This document shows, one piece after another, positions 1 through 7,666 of a stretch of 64,000 nt of DNA. Positions within the stretch are counted from its first letter, which is position 1. Each line of letters begins with the position of its first letter. A model generated the notes under the pieces. That model was not told the DNA's origin. It made no database searches and saw nothing but the letters and a program-made list of their open reading frames with translations. Origin of the DNA: G016756615 sp050958605 (GTDB taxonomy: Bacteria; Pseudomonadota; Alphaproteobacteria; Rhizobiales; Rhizobiaceae). The position numbers and the translations under genes were made by a program. The DNA lies in contig NZ_JBJHDO010000016.1 of the NCBI RefSeq assembly GCF_050958605.1, positions 1 through 64,000 of the forward strand, given 5' to 3'.

Positions 1-40
1 AAGCAGGGAGAAGGTGCCGGCAGGCGGATGAGGGGCAGGT
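1..40. repeat. End of a rhizobial intergenic mosaic palindrome
   Basis: The first 40 bases carry the right arm seen elsewhere in the window: a GAGAAG stretch, then GCCGGCAGGC, then GATGAGGGG. The same arm ends the elements near 49.38 kb and 63.56 kb. The left arm lies outside the window, so only the partial element can be described. It sits just past the stop codon of the minus-strand lactonase gene. Confidence 0.6.
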
Positions 41-47
41 CCAAAGG

Positions 48-896
48 TCAATCCTTATTGCCCAGTCTCCAGATGCGCCGCGCATTGCCCGACAAGAGCT
101 TCGTCCGCTCCTCCGCGCTTGCGCCGGAAAGCAATGCGTGCGTGGCGGCGACCCAGGTCGACAGCCCGCCGCCCAGCGTGCAGACGGGCCAGTCGCTGCC
201 CCAGATCACGCGGTCCCAGCCGAAACTTTCGATCGTGTGCTCGACATAGGGCCCGAGCGTCTCGGCGGTCCAGCTCTCCGGATCGGCATAGGCGACCACG
301 CCGGAGATCTTCACCACGACATTGTCGCGCCTGGCAACCTCGGCGATTCCGGCATGCCAGGGCTCGAAGCCGTCGCCCTTGATATCCGGCACGCCGCAAT
401 GGTCGAGCACGAACTGGACGTCAGACGCGAGATCGGCGAGTGCGGCGGCTCTCTGAAGCTGGCGAGGCAGCACGCAGAGGTCGAAGGTCAGGCCGGTGCC
501 GCCGAGGCGCTTGAGATTCTCGCGGAACAGCGCGCCTTCCGACAGCTCGTCGGGCACGACATGCAGCACCCGGCGAAAACCCTTCACGAAGGGATTGGCC
601 TTCTGGCGATCGAGATAGGCGGCAAAGCCCGGATCCTCGGGCCGGCAGGCGGCGATGGCGCCGCGGATCATGTTGTCCGCCCCAGTCCCCAGTCTTTGAA
701 CATGGGCGGTCTCGGCCTCGATGTCGGCCGGATCGACATCGACCTCCATGTGAAGGACGTGGCCGATCCCCGCCCGTCTGGCCTCCCGCGCGTATTCCTC
801 GTAGCTGAAGTCCCGGTTGAGCGCGGGCACGCCGGCCAGCCATGGATAGCGTAGCGCCGATTGGTCGATCAGATGCAGATGCGTGTCGATGATCAC
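48..896 (-). CDS. Amidohydrolase family protein, probable L-fuconolactonase
   Basis: This is a metal-dependent TIM-barrel hydrolase of the amidohydrolase-2 group (COG3618), 282 residues, which is normal length. The metal-site signature THLHL is right at the N-terminus, with a conserved HCG around the middle and GSDWP near the end. I chose a GTG start at 896 because GAGGAGG lies 7 bases upstream and the family starts at the IIDTHLHL strand; an upstream ATG at 947 would overlap the neighbouring gene. In the non-phosphorylating L-fucose pathway this family opens L-fucono-1,5-lactone to L-fuconate. SDR, FAH and a fuconate dehydratase remnant nearby support that role, although related L-rhamnono- or galactono-lactones are possible. 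It looks intact while several neighbours are broken. Confidence 0.75.
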   Translation of the reverse strand: MIIDTHLHLIDQSALRYPWLAGVPALNRDFSYEEYAREARRAGIGHVLHMEVDVDPADIEAETAHVQRLGTGADNMIRGAIAACRPEDPGFAAYLDRQKANPFVKGFRRVLHVVPDELSEGALFRENLKRLGGTGLTFDLCVLPRQLQRAAALADLASDVQFVLDHCGVPDIKGDGFEPWHAGIAEVARRDNVVVKISGVVAYADPESWTAETLGPYVEHTIESFGWDRVIWGSDWPVCTLGGGLSTWVAATHALLSGASAEERTKLLSGNARRIWRLGNKD

Positions 897-921
897 AGCG
901 GTTTCCTCCTCCCACTGAACG

Positions 922-1296
922 TCAGCTATTTTTTCCCTGTTCGACATCCGATCCCGCGAGCCGCGACAGCTTCTCGCGAGCCGCCAGCAGGAGCTCGATG
1001 GTACGGGCGATGTCGGGCGCGCCCGACACGTTTACCAGGGTGATATAGGGTACGGTTAGCGCGGCCAGAGCCTTGCCATCCGGCCCGAGCACGGGCGCGG
1101 ACAAGTTGAAGACGCCGGCCGTCTGCATGCTCGCCATCATCTCGTAGCCGCGCTCGCACAACTGGTCGAGCCTGGCGAAGAATTCGCCGGGCGGTTCGAC
1201 CTGATCGTTGTCGCGGCCATATTCGGCGATCATCATCTGCCGCTCCTCGGGTGAACGGAAGGCAAGCAGCACGTGGCCGGAACCGGGCTTATTCAT
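922..1296 (-). pseudogene. IclR-family regulator fragment (effector domain only)
   Basis: The 124 residues match the C-terminal part of an IclR effector domain: an SGHVLLAF segment, then ERGYEMM, then NLSAPVLGPDGKALAALT. IclR regulators are about 250-280 residues and begin with a winged-helix domain; that domain and the first part of the effector domain are absent. Only the residues MNKP precede the homologous stretch, so the gene may have lost a large internal piece just after its start codon or have been cut at its 5' end. Without the helix-turn-helix it cannot bind DNA as a normal repressor. It lies 25 bases upstream of the lactonase on the same strand, where the cluster's regulator would be expected. 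Confidence 0.75.
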
Positions 1297-1368
1297 ATAC
1301 GCATCGTTTGCCCCTACGGAAGCAGTGATCGCTTGACCTGTCTATAAAGATGTCCTTCGTATATGAAT
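1291..1368. promoter_or_regulatory. Two 11-bp inverted half-elements between truncated divergent genes
   Basis: ATTCATATACG (1291-1301) and CGTATATGAAT (1358-1368) are perfect inverted copies 56 bases apart. Each is close to palindromic in itself, the second extending to TTCGTATATGAA. A TTGACC hexamer lies between them at 1333. They could be paired operator sites of the adjacent IclR regulator. Alternatively, since both flanking genes are broken exactly at this segment, they could be ends of a small inserted or left-over element. I cannot decide between these from one copy. Confidence 0.45.
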
Positions 1369-1978
1369 TATGCGCTGGTGAGAGTGTTCTGTAGCCGGCC
1401 GGGAGGGCCACGGCATTCATTCGGGAGAAGCGTCCGCCGTCCACACCCTGGAGTTGCCGGTTTCGATCACCGAGCCGCACGAGGCGATCCGCCGCGCCGA
1501 AAGGCTGCGCGAGCTCGACCTCGCCTGGATCGAGGAGCCGCTTCCGGCCGACGACATCGACGGACATGTCCGTCTGTCGGCTTCGACCGCAACGCCGGTG
1601 GCGATCGGCGAGTCGCTCTATTCAATCCGCCATTTCCGCGAATACATGCAGAAGGGCGCCTGCTCGATCGTCCAGGTCGACGTCGGGCGCATCGGCGGCA
1701 TCACGCCCTGGCTGAGGGTCGCCCATGCGACCGAGGCCTTCGACATCCCCGTCTGCCCGCATTTCCTGATGGAGCTGCGTGTCAGCCTCGTCTGCGCGGT
1801 TCAAAACGGAAAATATGTCGAATACATTCCCCAGCTCGATGAGTTGACAGGTTCCAGGATGCGCATCGAGGACGGCATGGCGCTGGCGCCAAGCGAGCCG
1901 GGCATCGGCATCGACTGGGACTGGGATGCGGTTGCGGGAAAAAGCATCGCGGAATTCAACCGCGAGATTGCGGGATGA
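1363..1978 (+). pseudogene. Enolase-superfamily (mandelate racemase/muconate lactonizing type) remnant
   Basis: From about 1463 to the stop at 1978 the frame encodes the C-terminal half of an MR/MLE enzyme. It shows AWIEEPLPADD (metal ligand region), IGESL, QVDVGRIGG and PVCPHFLME, and ends in a normal tail. Upstream there are short pieces typical of the N-terminal domain, NYALVRVF in one frame and GREGHGI in the next, followed by HSGEASAVHTLELP. This implies a frameshift plus one or more deletions. A full enzyme is about 370-400 residues and needs the catalytic KxK lysine and first metal Asp, which are missing. The likely ancestral role is a sugar-acid dehydratase in the same cluster. Confidence 0.7.
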
Positions 1979-1990
1979 TGAGCGCTCAAG

Positions 1991-2018
1991 GCCCCCTCAT
2001 CCGAGGTCGGTTGAGGGG
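1991..2018. repeat. Short mosaic palindrome
   Basis: CCCCTCAT (1993-2000) and TTGAGGGG (2011-2018) form an imperfect palindrome of the same type as the CCCCTCATCC...GGATGAGGGG elements near 35.9 and 41.5 kb. It lies between the enolase remnant and the mutarotase remnant. Confidence 0.4.
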
Positions 2019-2063
2019 TGGCCGCGCGACCAGCACGCCGTCCATCCAACAGGGAGGTAACTA

Positions 2064-2153
2064 GTGCAACGCATGGGCATCGGCCTGGCACCCGACAAGG
2101 TCGCCGAATACAAGCGGCTCGCCATGATGGAGGAGGTTTTCCACCATGACTGA
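2064..2153 (+). pseudogene. rhaM: L-rhamnose mutarotase (RhaM/DUF718) with its centre deleted
   Basis: A GTG start preceded by AGGGAGGT opens a 29-residue frame. Residues 1-19 (QRMGIGL..PDKVAEYKRL) match the N-terminus of the L-rhamnose mutarotase family. Residues 21-29 (MEEVFHHD) match the C-terminus of the same family. The usual protein is about 105-110 residues with the catalytic His, Tyr and Trp residues in the missing middle. Reading frame, ribosome-binding site and the overlap of its stop with the next ATG (ATGACTGA) are all kept. The joint falls near 2120-2124. It cannot be active. RhaM-type mutarotases are common in non-phosphorylating L-fucose and L-rhamnose clusters. Confidence 0.75.
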
Positions 2154-2676
2154 GCGCTTCGACCCGGCTTCCCTCGCCCAGTTCTGGCCGCTGCCCACGA
2201 AACCCCGGCCGATCGTGACTTTCGGCGCCGGCTCGATCGTCGGTGACGCGCATTTGCCCGCCTATCGCAAGGGCGGCTTTCCCATGGTGGGCGTCTACGA
2301 TCCCGATCGCGCCAAGGCCGAGAAGCTGGCCGCCGTCTGGAACGCGACGGCTTTCCGCAGCGTCGAAGAAGCGGCGGCGGTGCCCGACGCGGTGTTCGAT
2401 CTGGCCACGCCGCCGGCCCGTCACGCCGAGGTGCTGGAGGCCCTGCCGAACGGCGCGACCGTGCTCATTCAGAAGCCGATGGGCAGCGATTTCGACGGCG
2501 CGACCGAGATCCTGCGCATCTGCCGGCGCAAGAAACTGGTGGCGGCAGTGAACCTTCAGCTTCGTTTCGCCCCCATGATGCTTGCCCTCAAGGACGCTAT
2601 CCGGCAGGGCTGGCTGGGCAAAGTGGTGGATTTCGACGCCTGGCTGGCGCCACTCGCCGAGAAACCAGGAGCGTGA
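2146..2676 (+). pseudogene. Gfo/Idh/MocA-type oxidoreductase missing most of its C-terminal domain
   Basis: The frame encodes 176 residues. The first 165 or so are a Rossmann NAD(P)-binding domain (FGAGSIVGDAHLPAY, then a QKPMG motif at the usual EKP position) followed by the start of the second domain (LRFAPMMLALKDAI). It then jumps to a short proline-rich tail, PLAEKPGA, which looks like the normal C-terminus of such enzymes. The family is usually 340-390 residues. The substrate-binding sheet and catalytic His region are missing. The joint lies near 2649 and keeps the frame. The start overlaps the mutarotase remnant and the stop lies 6 bases before the MaoC gene, so operon spacing is preserved. 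Confidence 0.6.
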
Positions 2677-2682
2677 TCCGAC

Positions 2683-3132
2683 ATGGAACAGACGACCTAT
2701 TTCGAAGACTGTGAAATCGGCTTTTCGCGCGTGACGACGGGCCGCACCATCACCGAGACCGATTTTGTGGTCCATGCCGGGCATACAGGCGACTTCTTCC
2801 CTTACAACATGAACGCCGAGTTCATGAAGAAGACGCCCTTCGGCCAGCGTATCGCCCATGGCATCATGGTCTTTTCGATCGGTGTCGGGCTGACCGCGAG
2901 CATCATCAACCCTGTCGCGTTTTCCTATGGCTATGATTGGCTGCGTTTCATAAGACCTGTGTTCATCGACGACACGACCCGTACGCGCGCGACCATCGTC
3001 GCGAAGGAAGACGATCCGAAACGGCACGACCCAGGGCGCGTCATCGAACGCTGCGAAGTGATCAACCGGCGAGACGAGGTCGTTCTCGCAACAGACCGTA
3101 TCTATATCGTCGAGCGCCGCAAAACGGCGTGA
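2683..3132 (+). CDS. MaoC-like hot-dog hydratase/dehydratase family protein
   Basis: This is a 149-residue single hot-dog protein of normal length. It shows the R-hydratase 2 style motif around residues 35-60 (DFFPYNMNAEFMKKTPFGQRIAHG), where the Asp and the His of AHG would be catalytic. The substrate is not known; in sugar-acid clusters MaoC-like genes appear next to SDR and FAH genes but their role is not well fixed. It starts 6 bases after the broken oxidoreductase and is followed 18 bases later by the SDR gene with a good ribosome-binding site. No damage is visible. Confidence 0.75.
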   Translation: MEQTTYFEDCEIGFSRVTTGRTITETDFVVHAGHTGDFFPYNMNAEFMKKTPFGQRIAHGIMVFSIGVGLTASIINPVAFSYGYDWLRFIRPVFIDDTTRTRATIVAKEDDPKRHDPGRVIERCEVINRRDEVVLATDRIYIVERRKTA

Positions 3133-3150
3133 CGAAACCGGAGGAATTTC

Positions 3151-3882
3151 ATGAGTTCATTGGAAGGCAAGACCGTCGTCGTGACGGCCGCCGCGCAAGG
3201 CATCGGCCGCGCCTCGGCGCTGGCTTTCGCCAAGGCCGGCGCAAAAGTGATCGCAACCGACATCAATCTCGTCCTGCTGCGCGAGCTGGAAGGCGAGTCC
3301 GGCATGACCACGACCAAGCTCGACGTGCTGAATGACTCCGAGGTGAAGGAATTCTTCGACACCGCCGGGCCGGTCGACGTGCTCTTCAACTGCGCGGGCT
3401 ATGTCCATGCCGGCACCATCCTGGAGATGAAGGACAGCGATCTCGATTTCGCCTTCGACCTCAATGTGCGCTCGATGGTGCGCACCATCCGCGCTGTGTT
3501 GCCCGGCATGCTGGAGCGCGGCGGCGGTTCGATCATCAACATGTCGTCGCTGGCGAGCTCCATCAAGGGTGTGCCCAATCGCTTCGCCTATGGCGTGACC
3601 AAGGCCGCCGTGATCGGCCTCACCAAGTCGATCGCCGCCGATTATGTGGCCAAGGGCATTCGCTGCAACGCGATCTGCCCGGGAACGGTGGAGAGCCCCT
3701 CGCTGCAAGACCGCATGCGTGCCCAGGGCGATTACGACAAGGCCCGCGCCGCCTTCATCGCGCGTCAGCCGATGGGCAGGCTCGGCACCCCGGAGGAAAT
3801 CGCCGAGCTCGCCGTCTATCTTGCGGGAGCCACCTACACGACGGGCCAGACCTACAATATCGATGGAGGCTGGTCGATCTGA
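3151..3882 (+). CDS. SDR dehydrogenase, probable 2-keto-3-deoxy-L-fuconate dehydrogenase
   Basis: This is a classical short-chain dehydrogenase of 243 residues. It has TAAAQGIGRA for the dinucleotide, D37 after the second strand (suggesting NAD preference), NCAGYVH, the catalytic Ser in NMSSLASS, YGVTK with the Tyr and Lys, and CPGTVESPS. The NCAG...NMSS...YGVTKAAVIGLTKSIA pattern is close to the BDH2/KDF-dehydrogenase branch. In the non-phosphorylating fucose route this enzyme oxidises 2-keto-3-deoxy-L-fuconate at C4 for the FAH-type hydrolase encoded next. The role is inferred from family and neighbours. The gene is intact, with GGAGG ahead of the ATG. Confidence 0.75.
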   Translation: MSSLEGKTVVVTAAAQGIGRASALAFAKAGAKVIATDINLVLLRELEGESGMTTTKLDVLNDSEVKEFFDTAGPVDVLFNCAGYVHAGTILEMKDSDLDFAFDLNVRSMVRTIRAVLPGMLERGGGSIINMSSLASSIKGVPNRFAYGVTKAAVIGLTKSIAADYVAKGIRCNAICPGTVESPSLQDRMRAQGDYDKARAAFIARQPMGRLGTPEEIAELAVYLAGATYTTGQTYNIDGGWSI

Positions 3883-3884
3883 TC

Positions 3885-3980
3885 TACAACGCGCCGCGTG
3901 CAAAAGATCCACGCGACGCGCTGCAGGTTCTTGATGTGGTGCATGTCTTTGCCGAAACCGCTGCACTTCGGGAGACATGC
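3885..3980. repeat. Intergenic palindromes between the SDR and FAH genes
   Basis: There are two hairpins. CGCGTG (3896-3901) faces CACGCG (3910-3915), and GCATGTCT (3941-3948) faces AGACATGC (3973-3980) around a CCGAAACCGCTGCACTTCGGG core. The second type (GCATGTC...GACATGC with a CCG...CGG core) recurs at 8430-8466 and is a common rhizobial intergenic sequence. It may shape or stabilise the polycistronic mRNA. Confidence 0.55.
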
Positions 3981-4003
3981 TTTAGCTTAGGAAAGGGTAT
4001 TTC

Positions 4004-4849
4004 ATGAAACTGCTGCGCTATGGCAATCCGGGCAGCGAGCGTCCGGGCCTCATCGACGCCGACGGCGTGATTCGCGACCTGTCCGCCCATGTGCCCGACA
4101 TCGCCGGCGCCGTGATCGATCCGGCCGCGCTGGCTAAGCTGGCGGCGATCGATCCGAGGTCGCTGCCGGTGGTCGATGGCAAGCCGCGCCTTGGCCCCTG
4201 CGTCGCCGGGACCGGCAAGATGATCTGCATCGGCCTCAACTATTCCGACCACGCAGCCGAGACCGGCGCGACCGTCCCGCCCGAGCCGATCATCTTCATG
4301 AAGGCGACCTCCGCGATCGTCGGACCCGACGACGATCTCGTCATCCCACGCGGCTCCGAGAAGACCGATTGGGAAGTCGAACTCGGCGTCGTCATCGGTA
4401 AGACGGCCAAATATGTGACCGAGGCCCAAGCCTTGGATCATGTCGCCGGCTATTGCGTACTGAACGACGTTTCCGAGCGTGCTTTCCAGGCGGAGCGTTC
4501 CGGCCAATGGACCAAGGGCAAGTCCTGCGACACGTTCGGCCCGACCGGACCGTGGCTGGTGACCAAGGACGAGGTCGCCGACCCGCAGGATCTGAAGATG
4601 TGGCTCAAGGTCAATGGGGAGACCATGCAGGACGGGTCGACCAAGACCATGGTCTATGGCGTCGCCTTCCTGGTCTCGTACCTGTCGCAGTTCATGAGCC
4701 TGCAACCCGGCGACATCATCTCTACCGGCACGCCACCCGGCGTCGGCCTGGGCATGAAGCCGCCGCGCTACCTCAAATCCGGCGACGTGGTCGAATTGGG
4801 CATCGAGGGCCTCGGCACCCAGAAGCAGAAGGTGCGGGCCGACGCCTGA
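4004..4849 (+). CDS. FAH-family hydrolase, probable 2,4-diketo-3-deoxy-L-fuconate hydrolase
   Basis: This 281-residue protein has the fumarylacetoacetate-hydrolase fold: CIGLNYSDHAAE, the metal-binding glutamate segment DWEVELGVVIG, NDVSERAFQ and STGTPPGVGLG. All are in their usual order and the length is normal. Members of this branch cleave 2,4-diketo-3-deoxy sugar acids, giving pyruvate plus L-lactate in the L-fucose route. The neighbours (SDR before it, fuconate dehydratase remnant after it) favour that reaction over aromatic ring-cleavage substrates. The start is the ATG at 4004 behind GAAAGGG. Function is inferred. Confidence 0.75.
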   Translation: MKLLRYGNPGSERPGLIDADGVIRDLSAHVPDIAGAVIDPAALAKLAAIDPRSLPVVDGKPRLGPCVAGTGKMICIGLNYSDHAAETGATVPPEPIIFMKATSAIVGPDDDLVIPRGSEKTDWEVELGVVIGKTAKYVTEAQALDHVAGYCVLNDVSERAFQAERSGQWTKGKSCDTFGPTGPWLVTKDEVADPQDLKMWLKVNGETMQDGSTKTMVYGVAFLVSYLSQFMSLQPGDIISTGTPPGVGLGMKPPRYLKSGDVVELGIEGLGTQKQKVRADA

Positions 4850-4879
4850 TATCACCGGCCAACGATTCAGGTTGCGCTG

Positions 4880-5048
4880 CCCCTCATCTGCCTGCCGGCA
4901 TCTTCTCCCCGCACGCGCCGCACGCGGGGAGAAGACCGATATCACCTTGGCTTCCGCCAGTCGCCGGCATTTGCGATTGGCGAAAGCTAAGCGGCCGGCG
5001 TTTCTCGCTCCGCTTGCGGGGAGAGATGTCCGGCAGGACAGTGAGGGG
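4880..5048. repeat. Rhizobial intergenic mosaic element (long form)
   Basis: The outer arms CCCCTCATCTGCCTGCCGG and CCGGCAGGACAGTGAGGGG bracket inner hairpins (TTCTCCCCG...CGGGGAGAA and a CGGGGAGAGATG arm). Between them lie the shared pieces GCCAGTCGC and GATTGGCGAAAGC. The same pieces occur in different arrangements at 23.2, 49.3 and 63.4 kb, which is the mosaic behaviour described for RIME-type elements of rhizobia. No coding content. Confidence 0.75.
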
Positions 5049-5078
5049 CCCGCGCCTCGCACAAGAGAGGACACGCTC

Positions 5079-5456
5079 ATGACCCGCATTACCGGCCTTC
5101 GCGTCTTCGACCTGCGTTTTCCGACCTCGCTGAGTCTCGACGGCTCCGACGCGATGAATCCCGATCCCGACTATTCCGCCGCCTACGTCGTCCTCGACAC
5201 GGATCGCGAGGAGCTTACGGGTCACGGGCTGACCTTCACCATCGGCCGTGTCCAGCACCTGTCGATGATCGACTATGTCGCGGTTTCCGGCACCAAGGAG
5301 GGTCGCGTCATCGAATATGTCGACCATCTCCATGAGCATTTCGTCGACCCCTGCGTGATCGAGAGCGCCGCTTACATGCCGCCGAGCCGGCCTGGCTTTT
5401 CCATCGAGATGAAACCGCGGTCGATCGCTGACCACGTATTCAGGCAGAAGTCGTGA
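5079..5456 (+). pseudogene. fucD: L-fuconate dehydratase with about 300 central residues deleted
   Basis: The 125-residue frame begins with the very characteristic N-terminus of L-fuconate dehydratase (RFPTSLSLDGSDAMNPDP, then YSAAYVVLDTD and LTFTIGR to residue 57). From residue 58 it continues directly with the enzyme's C-terminal end (VQHLSMIDYVAVSG, IEYVDHLHEHF). A complete enolase-superfamily FucD is about 420-440 residues. The catalytic lysines, metal-binding Asp/Glu residues and general-base His all lie in the missing part. The joint is at about 5249/5250 and leaves the frame open. The protein would be non-functional, so the cell cannot dehydrate L-fuconate with it; a second dehydratase elsewhere cannot be excluded. 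Confidence 0.85.
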
Positions 5457-5990
5457 TGCTTCGGCGAGTGACCGTCTACCCGAAAACCGCTGGAGTTACG
5501 TGCCCGCGGGCGTAGAGCATTTTGCAGCCAGGTAGAATGAAGCCGGGGAAATCACTCGGCGCCGCACAAACGCGTCTGAAACAAAGTGGTAGAGCGCCAA
5601 CGTGTCCGAAAGGACGCAGTGCACTCATATCCGCGCCATCTCCTCGGTGAAATCGGAACAGATCTGGCAGTGCAAGCGGGGTGGCCATCTGCAGCCGGTC
5701 ACCCCGCCCGTGCAGTTGGTCGACTGGAGGTCAACCTGAGGTTTTTGTATCATGAAGCCGGACGAATTCAATTCATATTCTATCTCTTCTGCATGAAATT
5801 TTGCTCCCCCGACGATCAAACGGTGTGCCAGTTATGCAACACAGGTGATGGATTCTGCCTCCTCGGCAGTCGAATCGGTTGAAACAAGATTGATGAAAAC
5901 AACGACATGAGGAATGTCTGCTTCACGGCAGAATCAAAAATCAATGATCGAATCTGTCCGTTCAACGTATTGCATCTGGAGGGTTACTGA
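5457..5990. other. Intergenic region upstream of the porin
   Basis: No convincing gene is present. It contains a GCGTCTGAAAC...GTCCGAAAGGACGC imperfect palindrome (about 5570-5618) and becomes AT-rich from about 5740 to 5960. That is what one expects of a strong porin promoter and leader. No clear -35/-10 pair could be assigned. Confidence 0.4.
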
Positions 5991-7208
5991 ATGCAAATCA
6001 GAAGCTTGCTTCTCGCTTCGGCGGCGGGCCTTGTCGCCGTCAGCGGCGCACGCGCGGCTGACGCCGTCGTCATCGCCGAACCTGAGCCGGTCGAGTATGT
6101 GCGCGTTTGCGACACCTACGGTAGTGGCTGGTTCTATATCCCGGGCACCGAGACCTGCCTGTCGATCAGCGGTTACGTCTGGTACCAGGTCGGCGCCAAC
6201 GGCTACGAAAACGATTTCCAGCAGGTCGGCACCAACCCCGTTACGGGCGACCCGATCATCAGGGACCTCAGCAACGACACGCCTGGCTACGTCGGCAAGC
6301 GTACCGGCGACGGCTGGATCAAGTCGACCCGTGCCCGTGTCAACATCGAGTCCCGTTCGGAAACCGAATGGGGTACGTTGCGCGGCATGGTCCGTTTCCA
6401 GGCCGACTGGGGTGGCGTGACCCGCTCGAACAGCACTGCGCTGGCCGGCAGCCCATTCTCTGACGGTCCCGTTTCGATCGACCAGGGCTGGCTCGCTCTC
6501 GGCGGCTTCTTCGCCGGTTACTCCGAATCGGCCTGGGCAGCTTCGTTCCGTGGCGGCGCGACCAACTTCGGTTCGCACTCCTGGGGCGGCATGTACTATG
6601 GCTACGCTCAGCGTCACCAGATGTCCTACACCTTCTTCGGCGGCAACGGCTTCTTCGCCACGCTGTCTCTCGAAGACGATGCGCTGGCCGGTGACGGCTA
6701 CGTGCCGGACGTCGTGGCCAAGGTTGGTGTGAACCAGGGCTGGGGTTCGGTCTGGGCTCGCTTCGGTTACGAAAACGACATCACCGGCCTGCCGGATAGC
6801 GCTCCTGGCATCGACCACCAGAGCGGTTGGGGTGCATCGCTTGCGGCGCAGTTCAACGTGCCGAACTCGCCTGGTTCCTCGCTCCGTATCCTCGGCTACT
6901 ACGCTGACAGCGACACCCGCTTCAGCTCCGGGTCTGCACTGGATGTCGCGCCCGAATGGTCGATCCTGGCGTCGTACAACCATCAGTTCAGCGAGACCCT
7001 CGGCGTTTCGGTTGCTGGTCAGTACTTCAACAATCTCTACCTGCCGGGCACCGACATCAGCACGGACGTGAATGCCTGGGGCGCCGAAATCTCGGCCGTA
7101 TGGATGCCGGTCACGAACTTCGAAGTTCGTCCGGAAATCCACTACGACAAGGTGGACGATCTCGACGGAACGGTGTCGGGCTTCCTGCGCTTCACCCGCT
7201 ACTTCTAA
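5991..7208 (+). CDS. Outer-membrane porin of the alphaproteobacterial Omp2/RopA family
   Basis: This is a 405-residue trimeric beta-barrel porin. The first 22 residues are a signal peptide ending ARA-AD. Mature regions typical of the family follow: PVEYVRVCDTYGSGWFYIPG near the N-terminus with the paired cysteines (VCDTYG...GTETCL), SGYVWYQ, alternating aromatic strands, and a terminal phenylalanine (RFTRYF) needed for barrel assembly. It passes small hydrophilic solutes through the outer membrane. GGAGG lies ahead of the ATG. It is monocistronic, with its own terminator 24 bases after the stop. Rhizobial genomes carry several paralogues, so no gene symbol is assigned. Confidence 0.92.
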   Translation: MQIRSLLLASAAGLVAVSGARAADAVVIAEPEPVEYVRVCDTYGSGWFYIPGTETCLSISGYVWYQVGANGYENDFQQVGTNPVTGDPIIRDLSNDTPGYVGKRTGDGWIKSTRARVNIESRSETEWGTLRGMVRFQADWGGVTRSNSTALAGSPFSDGPVSIDQGWLALGGFFAGYSESAWAASFRGGATNFGSHSWGGMYYGYAQRHQMSYTFFGGNGFFATLSLEDDALAGDGYVPDVVAKVGVNQGWGSVWARFGYENDITGLPDSAPGIDHQSGWGASLAAQFNVPNSPGSSLRILGYYADSDTRFSSGSALDVAPEWSILASYNHQFSETLGVSVAGQYFNNLYLPGTDISTDVNAWGAEISAVWMPVTNFEVRPEIHYDKVDDLDGTVSGFLRFTRYF

Positions 7209-7231
7209 TCGGCCTCAAAACCGATCTACTG

Positions 7232-7261
7232 AAACCCGGCGGGCAACCGCCGGGTTTTTTG
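7232..7261 (+). terminator. Rho-independent terminator of the porin gene
   Basis: An 11-bp stem AAACCCGGCGG / CCGCCGGGTTT with a GCAA tetraloop is followed by a run of T residues. It lies 24 bases after the porin stop codon. Confidence 0.92.
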
Positions 7262-7666
7262 CGATCATGCTTCATGCATCAGATCGTACCGGCTTTGCAT
7301 TGCCAGAACCGCGATCCATATGGTTCAGGTCTTAACTGCTCATCTTATTCTGTACGTGCTGACAACGAGGAACGGTGCAGCCGACCTGCTACCACTAGTT
7401 GATTGATATTCCCGATATACATTCACCACCGCGAAACATTCTAATACTAAGAGTTTATAAGTAATTTGACATCCGCAATTGCATCGGAATGGCCCGCGGT
7501 GTTTTAATTCAGTATCTGCGTTACCTGATGGACGGGAACGGCAATTTCGATGCACGCAAACTCCGATTGCGATGGGCGGCGGCTCTTCGGTCTCGAATCG
7601 GCGGCGGCAGAGCGCTCATCTCAGAAGCAACTTCGTCATCCAGTCGGCAACTTATCGAGATAGCTC
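7262..7666. other. Intergenic region, AT-richer, no clear gene
   Basis: The stretch between the porin terminator and the GntR gene is less GC-rich than its surroundings, especially 7400-7480. A 70-codon open frame at 7489-7701 has no recognisable family and overlaps the regulator. I see promoter-like AT content but no assignable site. Confidence 0.35.
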
